A stretch of DNA of 64,000 nt, from NCBI RefSeq assembly GCF_032884065.1, contig NC_088873.1, positions 8,691,702 through 8,755,701 on the forward strand, read 5' to 3'. The position numbers and the translations under genes are program-made. Under the pieces are notes generated by a model. It saw only the letters and a list, made by a program, of their open reading frames with translations. It did no database searches and was not told the origin of the DNA. The stretch is from Artemia franciscana (lineage: Eukaryota; Arthropoda; Branchiopoda; Anostraca; Artemiidae). Every line of letters begins with the position of its first letter. Positions within the stretch are counted from its first letter, which is position 1. Shown one piece after another: positions 34,119 through 45,639 of the stretch.

Positions 34119-34231
34119 GCGTTTGATTCGACTCGTAAAAGTTAACTTAAAAGTTGACTTTTTTCTCTGCTGCCGTTTTATTTAGTAAGAAGTTGACCCA
34201 GAAAGTCAACACAGAATTGCGAATCGAACGC
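34119..34231. mobile_element. candidate MITE in the left flank of LINE C
   Basis: Ends gcgtttgattcg (34119-34130) and cgaatcgaacgc (34220-34231) are inverted with one mismatch. Inside are ttaaaagttgactttttt and gttgacccagaaagtcaac segments, partly inverted. Related sequence (ccgagttaact, aatcgaacgc, gaatcaaacgcaac) lies in the centre of the giant inverted repeat at 45160-45340. It has no coding capacity. Confidence 0.5.
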
Positions 34232-34272
34232 TTCAGTAGCAAAAAATTTAGATATGTGAAATCGTTTTGTTT

Positions 34273-34289
34273 AAAGACAAGACAGGGAA
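34273..34289 (+). repeat. left candidate target-site duplication of LINE C
   Basis: aaagacaagacagggaa, identical to 40350-40366. Sequence to its left (atgtgaaatcg) continues in the opposite palindrome arm next to the same motif, as expected for an empty site. Confidence 0.7.
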
Positions 34290-34651
34290 TAAGAAGAATG
34301 GCAAGGAGAGAAAAGATTAAAGCAAGTTATTGGATGCGAATTTTAAACAGTAAGAGTTATCCAATTCAATCGTCACAGAAACAATTCACCGGCTGAGCTC
34401 TGGTTTAACCAAAACTGAATTGTCGCCGCATTGTATTGTTAGAATATAGCGTATCAGTTGGTTTTAGATTTTTGTGACCGAGTTTTAAAGACTGTTTCTT
34501 TCTCGGACAATACTTTTTGTGACCGAGATATATTAACAGCTTATAGTAATGAAGAGAGGACATTGATAAACGAATTTTTATCAGAGAGAGATTCGTGTAA
34601 CTGTGAGCTACATTTTGGTGTATAATTTGTGTAGACCCTCAAGGGACAATC

Positions 34652-36418
34652 ATGGATTCGGGCCTAGTGCCCCTGGTGGACCTTGGTCCAGTGCAATACC
34701 CGAATGTGAGAAGCCCAAGTGGGTATATGAACTGCACAGCCAACCAACATCAGTTGCCAGTGGACGAAAGCAGAAGTGAACATGTCCAGGCTGGCCAAAC
34801 CCAGCTTTATTATAATACTGTGTACCAGGGACAAATGCAACCTAGTAATGTGTATTCAAATCAAGGACAGATGATGATGCAAAATCCCAATGCAGGATCA
34901 GTAAACTACCCCCCACAAATTTATTACACCCCGGTCCAAATGCAATGGCAGCAACCACAGCCACAGTTGATAAGAAACACGGTGAGAGACAATGTGAGAA
35001 TGATGCCATACGCCAGACAGAACACAAGAACAAAGCATGACCCAGTGTCAGTGTCCACTAAGAACAGGTTTGAAATCCTTGAAAGTGACGAAACTGCAGG
35101 GGCAGAAGACAATATGAGTGATATTGGAGATACTGTGAATTGTGCTGTTGCAGAGGGTATTATTTCAGACGAGGACTAACCTAAACTTGGACAGAACCCT
35201 AGTACAAGTGCAGTTTTCAAAAGAAGAAGGACTGAAAACATACCACCCCTCCCATCACCTACTGTAACTGAACAGGTTTCAAGCAGGGTCAGAGCAGTGG
35301 GAGAAATGGACATTCCAGAGAAGGAACTGAACAGTGAATGTGTGATCTTCACACCAGTGGAAGAAGATCAGACCTTTCCAAACGATATGATATTGTTGAG
35401 AATACTGAAAGGAGTTGTGACAAAAGAGGACTTAGAATTTGTGTGCAACAAGGAACGGAAAAAATTAAGTGTACACATGAAGAAAAGTGAAACAAAAGAC
35501 AAACTACTTGCAACAACCAAGCTAGGCAAAATTGATGTGATGTGTCAAGAAAGGAAAAGGCACTCTAGAGGAGTCATCAGAGGAATTGACAAGGAATATT
35601 CAGTGGAAGACATTAAAGCAGAAATTGTCAGTGAAGCAACAGTTTTGGAAGTAAGACGACTCAAGAGGTTCAACAAGGAATTGAAAAAATTAGAAGACAG
35701 TTTTGCAGTGATGGTTATTTTCGAAAGTATGTCTCTGCCTGAGTCAGTGGGATTCATTGGACGTAAAAGAACCGTTTCTCAGTATAACAGACTAGTATTA
35801 CAGTGTTTTATGTGTCAGAAATTTGGACATAGAAAAAATGAGTGCAGAGCCACAACCCCAACGTGCTTAAGGTGCAGTAAAGCACACCATTCCAAAGACT
35901 ACCCCCTCAAAAATGAAGAAGCTACAGTTAGAAAAGAGTTGTATTACTGTAGGAATTGTGGTGGAAAGCATGCAACAACCTCGGCTCAATGCCCAGCGAG
36001 GAACAAATCTCAGATGGTCAATAGGATTGCTGAGCAGCAGCAGATTGGCATTCGTAGGGCAAATGTGACTTATCAGTCATATGCAGCAGCTCTTAATAAA
36101 AAAGCAAGTACTCCACATGCTCACATAACGACGATAACTGCAAGAAGCTCGCAGACAATGGTACCCGTTGAAAAGGTGGAACAGATGAAAAAGGATGCAG
36201 TGCAGACAGCACTTGAGACAGTGACTGCAGCATTGGTGATAAAGCCAGATCTCGTTAATATCACCAATCTGACAGTGGACCAGAGTGTTTTAAAAATATG
36301 TACAGCGTTAGAGTTCATAACGGGTGTAAAACCAGATGCCACCAAGATTGCTGCAGGAATTGCAAGATCTAACAGCATTGGAAGCAACTCTCAGGGAGTC
36401 ACAACCTCAGAAAAATGA
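34652..36418 (+). pseudogene. LINE C ORF1 (gag-like), one nonsense codon
   Basis: One frame from ATG 34652 to TGA 36416-36418, 588 codons, broken only by TAA at 35177-35179. The N-terminal part is rich in Gln, Asn, Pro and Tyr (low complexity). The middle is basic and includes a possible RNA-binding region (VLEVRRLKRFNKELKKLEDS). Knuckles: CFMCQKFGHRKNEC at 35804-35845; then CLRCSKAHHSKDYPL, where Tyr replaces the usual last Cys; then CRNCGGKHATTSAQC. The C-terminal part is alanine- and threonine-rich. This is the expected role of an RNA-binding gag-like protein. The stop codon overlaps the ORF2 start as ATGA. Confidence 0.88.
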
Positions 36419-39400
36419 ACTTGTCCCTACTATCTTGGAACGCACAGTCGATACTCACATATAAAAAGGACATGCTACTAGAATACTCATCAAAGAATGA
36501 TTTGGATGTATTGTGTATCCAAGAAACTTGGCTACACCCGTATATACAAATGAAGTTCAAGGGCTACAGCGTGATACGGAGAGACAGGATTGATCAGAAA
36601 GGAGGAGGAGTGATAATAGGGATAAGAAAAGGAATAACTTTCAAGAAAATAAGTTTCAGAAATTCAGGATTGTTGGAGAAAAATGGAATAGAATTAGTTG
36701 CTGTGAAAGTGTTTTCGAAAAACCTACATGCATTGAATATTATTAACATTTATAATCCACATGGAAATAACAAATCAGTAGGTACTTCAATGCAAGCTAT
36801 TATAGACGAAACTCCAGGTAACGAGAAACATATCATTGTAGGAGACTTTAATGCTCATTCTGATGTTTGGTGTGGTTGTGGAACAAATAATGAGGCAGGA
36901 AATAGCCTTCAAAGATTCATGTTAGATACCCCTGAATCGTGCCTGTTAACACCCAAAGACTTCCCGACACGCATTAATTATTCCAATGGTTCATACACAA
37001 CAATAGACTTGGCTTTTGCCTCACCAAGTTTGGCAAATAGTCATACAATATATACTGTGAACGAACCCACACTTTTCAGCGACCACAACCCATATGTCAT
37101 CCAGTGGAAACAACAAGACCAGGAAAGTGAACCATCAAGCCCCAGATTTTCGATCCAGAAAGCTAACTGGTCAGAATTTGATGAGGCACTGAAATCCATG
37201 GAGATAGATAAAATGCTTATGCTTGCAGAGGAAGTAGACCAAAAAATAGAAATCTTTCAGGGGAAATTGCTGGAGGCAGCAGAAAAAACAATTCCAAAGA
37301 ATAAGCATAACCTGAAAGGACAGAAAAGTACACCCTGGTGGAATGAGGACTGTGAGGAAGCTAAAAAAGAACTGAAGAAGAGAAGACAGAAGTATGACAG
37401 AATCCCAACCCTAGACAGATATATAAAGGTGAAGCGAGCTCATGCTAGATTTAGAAAGAAAGTGAAGGAGGCAAAACGGCATTCCTGGCACACATTTGTG
37501 GAAAATCTAGATTTTAGAGAGTCCAGTGCAAAAGTATATAGATTCATCAAGTGCATGAACACAAGAAACCAAGCTAGGGAGGATAATCCGCCAACTGTCG
37601 TAAATGGGGAAACGTTAGTGGATAACATAGATAAAGCAAATGCTGGAGCAGAATATTTGAAGAATGTAATAGGAAGACAGGACCCCTTCAAAGACGACCA
37701 TAACAGAACAATTTGGAAGGTCAAGAAAGTATCCCAAAAGAAAAGAATGGAAGATTATAACAGACCATTCACAGAAAGAGAAGTAAATGAGGTCGTGAAA
37801 AACCTGCCAAACACCACACCAGGAGATGACCTTATTTATCCAGAATTTGTCAAAAGATTGCCTGAAATATGGATGAAGGAACTGCTGAAGATCATAAATA
37901 TAGCATGGAAATCCGGATATTTCCCCAAGATTTGGAAAAAAGGGACAGCGATTATGAAACCAAAACCAGGAAAAGACTCAGAGAAGATTGAGAATTTCAG
38001 ATTCATAACCCTTTTACCAGTATTGGGGAAAGTCTATGAAAGGCTAGTAAAAAATAGACTCTAATGGTTGATAGACGAAAAGAAAGGCCTCAAAGATTAT
38101 CAGTGTGGATTTCGGCGTAACAGAAGCACTTTGGAAAAATTGGTCTTACTCCAAAGAGATGCATTATATGTATTACAGAATGGCAAAATAATGATAGTGG
38201 TACTTTTGGATGTGCGAGGAGCTTTTGACAATTTGGTTCATCGAAAAATACTAGAAGGAATGATGGCAATGGGATTGGTTGGAAACATTGTATAGTTTGG
38301 AATGAGTTACCTGACAGAACGTACTGTTGTTGTAAAACTTGGCCAATCAGTTTCCATAGTTGAAGTAGAACCAAAGAGAGGAGTTCCGCAGGGGTCTGCA
38401 CTTGGGCCAGATTATTACAATACTGGAGTATATGACATGCCATTAGATGATGATGAGTGCAGACCATCCATTTTTGCTGATGATAATGCATTCTGGGTAA
38501 TTGGAGATAATATGAAGGAAGTAGTAAAGAAAGCACAGGCAATGATGACACAGTTAGAACATTGGGCAACGTCAGCTGATCTGCAATTCTCACCAGACAA
38601 AACCCAGGCTATGATGATAAGCAACGGAAGAATCGAAACACCGGGGAAGTTGACAATGTGTGGAAAGGAAGTGCAATACGTAACAAATGCGCGTTTCTTA
38701 GGATACACAGTAAACAACAAGATGACTGGAAAACAACACGTACAACAGACAAAGAATAGTTGTATCCGAAGAATGAACTTACTACGAATGATCTCAGGAG
38801 CAAACTGGGGACCTAAACCGGAATTTCTCCTAGAGTTCTGTACTAAGTACATACGGGCAAAACTCGAATAAGCGTCAATAATCAGCGCGTCAGATTGTCA
38901 ATCAACATTGTCAAAGTTGGACACAGTACAAAATTCAGCACTTCGGATTGCATACGGGGCAAGAAAATCTACACCCATAGGCTTCATGTTATCAGAAAGT
39001 GGCTTAGAAGATCTTCAGACAAGAAGAAATATGCATATCCTCAGATATACGTCAAAAGTATGGTTGGCAGACAAAAATCATCCAGTTAAGTCCCCGATTG
39101 TAAAGCCCGGACTAGTATACGCCAACAACCAAACAAAGAAAAGGAAAAACTACTATGTCCTTGAAAAGGCTGAAGAACTGATGAAAAATCAAGGAATGCG
39201 ACTAAACTATTCAGAAATGCTGAGTGTGTGCAACCCTCGACGTCCACCACCATGGGAGGTGGACAAGTTGGTTTGCGAGACCAATTTTGAAGAAAGAAAG
39301 ACCATTGTACCAGCATTTTCAGCAATGAAAGCTGAAAAATATCATGGGTATCTAGAAATATATACGGACGGTTCAAAAACGGAAAACGAAGTTGGTGCCG

Positions 39401-40214
39401 CCTTTGTCATCCCTAAATCTCGGATAGCTGAAAAATATAAGCTGCACCCCAGGACCTCCATCTTTCAAGCAGAACTCCTGGCAGTCAATAAAGCAGCAGA
39501 GCACCTCATTCAACACAGATATGGCTGCAACGCATTCTGAATATGCACTGATTCGAAGAGTGTGGTATCAGCATTGGAGAATATTCACGCAAAAATGTAA
39601 CAAGGGAAGTCCTCATTACATATGGAACGATAAGTAAATTGATTGATGAAGGAAGCAGTGTGGTTCTGCACTGGATTCCAGGGGATAGAGGGATCGAAGG
39701 AAATGAAGGGGCAGACCAGGAAGCCAAAGATGCACTTGCAAATGGAACATATGTGGAAGAATTCGCACCAACAGTCATCAACAACATTCGATCGGCCATG
39801 CAACAGATGCGAGTAGCTAGAGCACAACATATCCAAGACGTTACTGGAAATATATTTGCTCTTAAGAAAACAAAACTTCAGCCTACTAAAATCTACTTGA
39901 AGCTCAGTAGAAAGCAAATAAGAATAATCTTCAGACTACGTTCAGGTCATGCTGGATATGGAGTATTCAAAACAAGAATGTTTGGTGAAGATAGGAATTG
40001 CAGCATATGCAGAGTACCAGAGACAAGGGAACATCTACTCCTGAGGTGTCCTGCGCATGAACAACAAAGACTAGAAGTGAAAAGATATTGTCGGACTAGG
40101 AATATCCATCTTACAGTGGAAACTATGTTGGAAGAATGCGAAAATATTGAAGACAGTGTAGAGATGTGTAAGCTGACATGTTCATACGTATCGAAAATTA
40201 AGTCAGTGATTTAG
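36415..40214 (+). pseudogene. LINE C ORF2: endonuclease, RT, RNase H
   Basis: Starts at ATG 36415, overlapping the ORF1 stop. Endonuclease by residue: LSWNAQSI 6-13, CIQETWL 34-40, RRDRIDQKGGG 55-65, VGDFNAHSDVW 142-152, TTIDLAF 195-201 and FSDHNPY 221-227; all catalytic residues are kept. RT: LLDVRGAFDNLVH, KRGVPQGSALGPD and FADDNAFW (F for the usual Y). RNase H: IYTDGSKTENE, FQAELLAVNKAA, ICTDSKSVVSAL and GNEGADQEAKDA. C-terminal motif: CSICRVPETREHLLLRC. One frame runs to about 39595 with stops at 38062 (TAA), 38293 (TAG), 38869 (TAA), 39538 (TGA) and about 39598. A shift in an A-run near 39593 leads to the last frame (39639-40214). Confidence 0.92.
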
Positions 40215-40349
40215 TAGGAAGTTATATAATTAAGTGAAGTGGCGGACTGTAAAGCTCAATTTATTTCAATAGAAGAGAAGGAATCAACCAAGAGAACAAG
40301 GTCCTGAGGCTCGAGAAGAAGCAGAAAGGACCTTAATTCGACGACGACA
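40215..40349 (+). other. LINE C 3' UTR with trinucleotide tail
   Basis: About 135 bp without a long A-tail. It ends ttaattcgacgacgac, immediately followed by the 17-bp repeat. Short simple-repeat tails instead of poly(A) are common in the I superfamily. Confidence 0.6.
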
Positions 40350-40366
40350 AAAGACAAGACAGGGAA
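40350..40366 (+). repeat. right candidate target-site duplication of LINE C
   Basis: An exact copy of the 17-bp motif at 34273-34289, directly after the trinucleotide tail. The giant inverted repeat's left arm resumes immediately to its right. Confidence 0.7.
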
Positions 40367-40817
40367 ACAATCTTGGAAACAGGGAAATAGTGGAAATAAT
40401 CTTAGCTTTTCAGTGACCTGTAAGTAATTTTATGCATATTCCTTGGGATTTAAAGGGTTTTGGTGTTCTAGGCCCATCTTGCATAGGCTAAGCTTAATAA
40501 GGAATCAGAAGAAGATTTTTATGTTGTTAAAAACGTTGGTTCTTTGGAGGGCAGCTATCACATTGGTTAGTTATTTAAATATTACCAAATCAAACAGGCT
40601 TAGTTTCTAAACCAACCTATAATTTTTAGTTGAAAAAAATTAGAATGGTTAGGTCAATGCCCATATTGTATAATATATATTCATTGAGATTGCTGTCTAA
40701 ACTGGATTTTTAGCATAAAGTAGGGGTAAAATTTTACTTTAGCTACTTTTGGCTATCTTTGAAAGAGGATAGGTTAAGAAAATGAAACTTTCAGGGATGT
40801 GTCTAGAGGCTAGAGTA

Positions 40818-41715
40818 TTGGTAAATTTGTAGCAAACAGTATTACTGGCTTTTGTATAAAGTGAATATACCACTTGATGCGTTTTTTATGCTTTTTACAA
40901 ATATAATAATTGCTTCTACCGGAAATTCATATTTTAAGCACTTTTTGATTTCTTAAAAATGACCTAAATATGGAGTATAAAACGGCTTAAAACATTGGTC
41001 TCAAACTTTATAACATTGGACTCAAACTTACTGTTTCATTATATATCCATTTTTTTTAATGATATATTATCCACAAGCACTGAATGTTATGGCTTTTTCT
41101 TCTTCCTTGTTGCCAAAATTTCAATTAAAGCATGTGTTTTTGGTCTTTTTTTTACAAAATAATAAGATAACTGAAATCACAAGTCTGTAATAGTTTAGAA
41201 ACAAATTTGGGCTATGTATTTGTACATCAGGGGGGTGGGGGTAAAGCATAGCATATATTAAATATGTAAACTAACCATTACTGCATTTAATATAGTTAAA
41301 TTTACAGCAAACAGTATAACTGGCATTTGTAATAGCCAGCTTTCATATTTTGACCAAAAACACATGCTTTTATTAAAAATTTGCTGTCAAGGAAGAAGAA
41401 AGCACCATAACATTGATAAAATTTATTTATCCAATTTAATTGTGGAAAATCACTGCTTGTGGATTTTGTAACATTAAAAAATGGATTCATAAATGAAATG
41501 GTAAGTTTGAGCCCAGTGTTTTAAAGTCTGAGACCAATATTCTAAACCTTTTTTATACCCCATATTTAGGTCATTTTTAAGAGGTCAAAAAGTGCTTAAA
41601 TCTGAATTTCCAATAGAAGCAATTATTATATTTATAAAGAGCATAAAAAAACGCATCAAGTGGTATATTCACTTTATACAAAAACCAGTAATACTGTTTG
41701 CTATAAATTAACTGA
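40818..41715. mobile_element. fold-back element FB1, copy 1 (left arm only)
   Basis: An 898-bp element whose halves are inverted repeats about 41265. The left end ttggtaaatttgtagcaaac is mirrored by gtttgctataaattaactga. Inner arms contain aaagtgaatataccacttga. A direct AGTA flanks it (40814-40817 and 41716-41719). The right arm of the giant repeat has one uninterrupted TACT (49687-49690) at the matching place, giving an empty-site reference. No transposase frame. Confidence 0.82.
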
Positions 41716-43749
41716 AGTATGTCCCAGGAAAGTGTTTAAAGTACCTACCTTCACTTCTTTCTCCTCTAGAGGGTCCTGAAATTTTTGGCTACATCAATTT
41801 TTGGTTATCAGTTTCTTTCTCTCTGGCCTTAGTTCTGAAAAGACAATTCCTGTCGATTTAACAGAACTTTAAGCAATAACACTGAGTTTTTCTAAATTTA
41901 GAAATAATATTTTATGCCATCTGATTGTAGGTTAAATATATGGCTGATATTATTTATTCTCCATGAATTTCTGTTTTATTTCATTTCATTCATGTCTGTT
42001 GCTTTCTGTTAAAAATACAATTTTTTTTTAAATCAATCTTCTCTTGTGAAAACAAAATTTGAATTGTTTTTCTTTTTACATGTTGCATAAAATGAAAAGG
42101 AATGCCTGGCCCTTCATTTCATATATTTTAACTAAAAGTTTTTGAGGCAGCTTCTATCAAAACACTACTGACACATTTTAATGTTTTTTTTTTTAGAATA
42201 CATTAGGACACTATTAAAGTTTTGCATTTGCACAGCTAAAAATTGTCTTAAAAAGTGCCAAGTTTAGAGAGTTATTTTAATATTCTTCTTGCTGATAAGT
42301 ATAATTGTTTTAAAAATTCCTTCTGTTTAAAGTATTTTAAAGGGATTCTAAGCCAACCATGGGTATATTTTTGTCACAAATGATTTTGCTCAAGTGAGTA
42401 GGTGGAAAACAAATAGAACATATATTTTTTCTTTTTTTATTATTTCAAGGCTAGAATATCACAAAACTGAGCATTCATATTGCTATTTGTATTTTAAGTA
42501 AATACAATCCCTGATGGGAGTTTTGTTGATACATGTCTCAAAATTAATTTGTCTAAATAAAACAGATATTGTTTATGGGACAGCAGTGAAAAATGGTAGG
42601 AACTATGAATTGAGTTGTTTTTTTTCCAATATTTTCATTTTTCAAATAATTTTTTTCTGGTTACATTTGTCTTCCTGCTTAAGTGGCTGGCACTCTAGGT
42701 TGAGAATACTTTGTCCAAAGGACACAGGTTTAATTCCTGGCATTACCAGTTTATTTGGTTTGGGACAAAGGTCAGTGATATGACTATGTAGATTGAGCCA
42801 GAATTGGCCCAACCTTGAAAGGTTACCTTGAGAAATCTAAGGTCAGTAAGCAGGAAGGGCTTGCAAAGCATTGGATGACTGGTCCCTAGCTTCCTGGCTA
42901 AAGGACCACCTGGTTCTTTACTGGGCTATTGACTTAGCCATAGATGATTTCTTTTAATCCCATTAAATATAAGTACAAAGGAAAGAATGCCAGTAAGATG
43001 GCCCTTCCTTTTCAATGAATTGTTGATGTATAGACAAGAGTGTACATCATAAGAAATGGCTTGTGAATGTTTTGCAATGTTTAAAAATTTGAGACAATTG
43101 CTCAGGTTGGCAACTGAGCACAAAAGTAAAATTTTGCAAATGGTGTTTCTTTGTGACTGTTATATTTATGTAGCCTATTATCAAGTATTTTAAAGTTAAT
43201 CTTCACTGTTTTGTTTCAGTTGCCATTGCCTTAGGAATTTAGTGTTAACAGACAGGAGTCATTGCCTTAGGAATAACAGACAGGAGTTCTCTGTTTCCTA
43301 GCTTCAATAAATTTATATGCAATTTTTAGACCAGGGGTTACAAAGTAGGTCAAAACTTGCAAATGGAACTGTGGTGTGACTAATTAGTTTGTAAGAAATG
43401 TACATCAATTTAAAGATTCAAAAAAACAATCATGTCGAAAACAAGACAAATAAATAAAAGTATCCCTTTACAACCATTTAATGAAGTGTCACAAATGTAG
43501 GTCACCCTTAAGATTGAAATTAACCAAGTTTCAGTTTGAATCTGTTTTCTTTCAACAGACTAAAGGGGCAAACCTCCAAGCTATGACAAATTCAATCTTA
43601 CTTTTGGGCTCTTTCTTTTTCAATAGGAACTTTCTTTGGATTTTTCTTCCAACCAAGTAAAAACAGTAAGGACAGGATCAGGTGTAAGTGACCTCCCATT
43701 TAACCTACATACCCAGGAGAAAATTATGCAACTCTATGCTAATAATTGG

Positions 43750-44010
43750 TAATTTTTTGTTGTTAATATATTTGACTTATAAAGTGAACATACCCCTTGA
43801 TGCCTTGTTTTGTGTTCTTTACAAACATAACAAGTGCTTCAATTGCAAGTTCAAATTTAAGTGCTTTTTGAGCTCTTGAAAATTTGTTTGCTTAGGTCAA
43901 AAAGTGCTTAAGTTTGAATTAGCAATATAAGCAATTATTATACTTGTGAAGAACATACAAAAAGGCATCAAGTGGTGTATTCACTTTATTTGTAAGTCAA
44001 AATGTAAACA
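43750..44010. mobile_element. fold-back element FB1, short copy 2
   Basis: Inverted halves: gtgaacataccccttgatgc (about 43783) against gcatcaagtggtgtattcac (about 43966), with agtgctttttgagctcttg in the middle. Its mirror in the right arm is at about 47150-47650, which keeps a longer centre, so this copy may have lost its middle part. Confidence 0.7.
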
Positions 44011-44019
44011 AAAAAATTA

Positions 44020-44235
44020 CTCCCAACCTGCCTAATTTGCAAATATATAGCCCAAATTATACATTTTCAATGTATTCTGCCACCTTTTAGCCTACTTGTT
44101 TTTCTTTTGCCACAGTTGCTTCAATTCTCAGGTTCTAGGGTTGAGGGATAGATTTGCAGAATCAATAGGAAATATGTAATTCCAGCTTTAGATTTCCATA
44201 TTAGGAGGGTTGGGGCTAAAGTAGAGCTGGGTTGA
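44020..44235. repeat. fold-back repeat FB2, copy 1
   Basis: Inverted halves around a tttgccacagttgcttcaat centre: caaatatatagcccaaatta (left) against a diverged ggaaatatgtaattccagct (right), each followed outward by a ctaaagtagagc- or ggggctaa-type end. Mirrored at about 46925-47150 and related to 50820-51065. Confidence 0.55.
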
Positions 44236-44990
44236 ATATAGAACATGTTAGCTATAATTATTATGTAAATAATAAAGAGTCACCTTTTTTTAACAGGTTT
44301 TCTTCTATAGGCCTACAGGTCCTCCTCTTGGCTTTTACCACATAACATTGTATACCCAGAGAAGAATAAGTAGCGACAAGCTATATATAGGCTACATAAG
44401 CACATGTTGTTTAACAATGACTTCTCAAGAGCCTAACTATGAACCCTTAGTAATATTGACAAGAAATGAGTAACAGAAAAAATTAAATTTAGGCTAAATG
44501 GGCAATTAGGAACTGGATACAGGCTAAAGGGGGCCAAAAACAGGGCTGTATAATTGGAGTTCAAAGAACTCTAATTATACAGTGAATTTTGAAAAATCAC
44601 TGTATACAAGTTATTTTTTAGTGAAGTAAACACTTCCCTTGCTAATTTAGGACTTTAAATTGATCAGCCTTCTGAAATTTTCCTATCCTATGCAATTGAA
44701 ATATTTTCCCTTTTCAGAGCATTAAGACAATCTATCACAATAAAAAAAATATCCAAAGCATCTTGAATGGAATGACTAAAAGAAGACATAAGAAAATCAC
44801 AATCTGCAATCTAACAATTAAACTTCTGGCCATACAAATTGTATTAGGATAACCAGCTCTGAAATAATTGCTCAAGTTGCTTAGTAGTAACTTTAACTAA
44901 TATTGCATTAACTTTATAAGATTTTTCTTAACCATTTTATTATCTACCTATCCCACCCACCCACCTACACAAGAAAAAAGCCAGTTTTAA

Positions 44991-45639
44991 CTAGGCTAAT
45001 AACATAGTTTTTAAGTCTATTTTAGTGCAACCTACCCAACAACATAAAATCAAGCTCAATAACTCACCACACTAGTACACAAAAGTGGTGCCTTCATCTT
45101 GGATCCGTCTGAAGACCTACTCCATGGTTAGCTATAATTGAAACTTCTGCCTTCTTTCCGAGTTAACTTGAGACGAACGTACAAAATGTAAATGTAAAAT
45201 GTAAAAGTTGTTAAAAGTCAACTTTTACAAATCGAACGCTAAAAGTTAACTCGGAATCGCAAATAAAACGTCGGAATGCTGGTTTCAACAACTTGAAAAG
45301 TTTTAGTCAACTTGAAAAGTGAATCAAACGCAACTTTTGTAAGGCTTGTAACTTTTGAAGGTAATCTTGAGTAGGCTTTGACGTCAATGTGCATCTCATA
45401 AAACGCTTGGATTAGTCAGATAGGTAATCAGACAATTAAAAGAACACAGGGGGTGCGTTTGTTTACTTGTCCAATGGGATTTTTACTAATCGAGGTTTAA
45501 CCCCTAAAAGATAGCAACAAATACTTGTCTGGCCACGTGTCACTTAAAACGGCAAGATTAATTGCGAATAATAACAACATTGGTCACGTGTAATTATTGT
45601 TTTAATGCTATGTGAAGTTTTGACAAGGAAGAGGCTAGG
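44991..45639. other. central spacer of the giant inverted repeat, with MITE-like pieces
   Basis: Arm pairing stops here. The sequence holds an inverted motif set (ccgagttaact near 45158, aaagttaactcgg near 45243; gaatcaaacgcaac near 45322) related to the MITE at 34119-34231. It also has acgcttggattagtcagata near 45401 and gggtgcgtttgtttacttgt at 45451, related to 50240-50363. No coding sequence recognised. Confidence 0.6.

Larger units (their letters stand above)
34290..40349 (+). mobile_element. LINE C: near full-length I/Jockey-type LINE
   Basis: A 5' UTR of about 360 bp is followed by ORF1 (34652-36418), ORF2 (36415-40214) and a short 3' UTR ending in a (GAC)n-type tail (cgacgacgac, 40340-40348). 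A 17-bp exact direct repeat, aaagacaagacagggaa, flanks it at 34273-34289 and 40350-40366 and is the best candidate for a target-site duplication. The opposite palindrome arm carries a diverged uninterrupted site (50148-50184). It is the best-preserved element here, with one stop in ORF1, four in ORF2 and one frameshift. Confidence 0.9.
40367..44990 (+). repeat. giant inverted repeat, left arm
   Basis: It matches the reverse complement of 45640-50170 throughout, with indels and scattered substitutions. Anchors: 40398 (aataatcttagcttttcagt) with 50128; 42661-42783 with 48610-48735 (ggctggcactctaggttgag against ctcaacctagagtgccagcc); 44641 region with 45912 region. Before LINE C inserted, the arm continued left to about 34254. 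Open frames such as 42926-43123 (minus) have counterparts in the other arm but no known domain, and they differ at many residues. I regard the arm as non-coding. Confidence 0.9.

Noticed and set aside
34842-35112. Minus-strand frames over the start of LINE C ORF1
   Set aside because: Antisense to a well-supported ORF1 frame; no motif of their own.
42926-43123. 65-codon frame (minus) with a similar counterpart at 48279-48572 (plus)
   Set aside because: The similarity is explained by the two palindrome arms. The frames differ at about one residue in five, have no known domain, and the arm context is repeat DNA.
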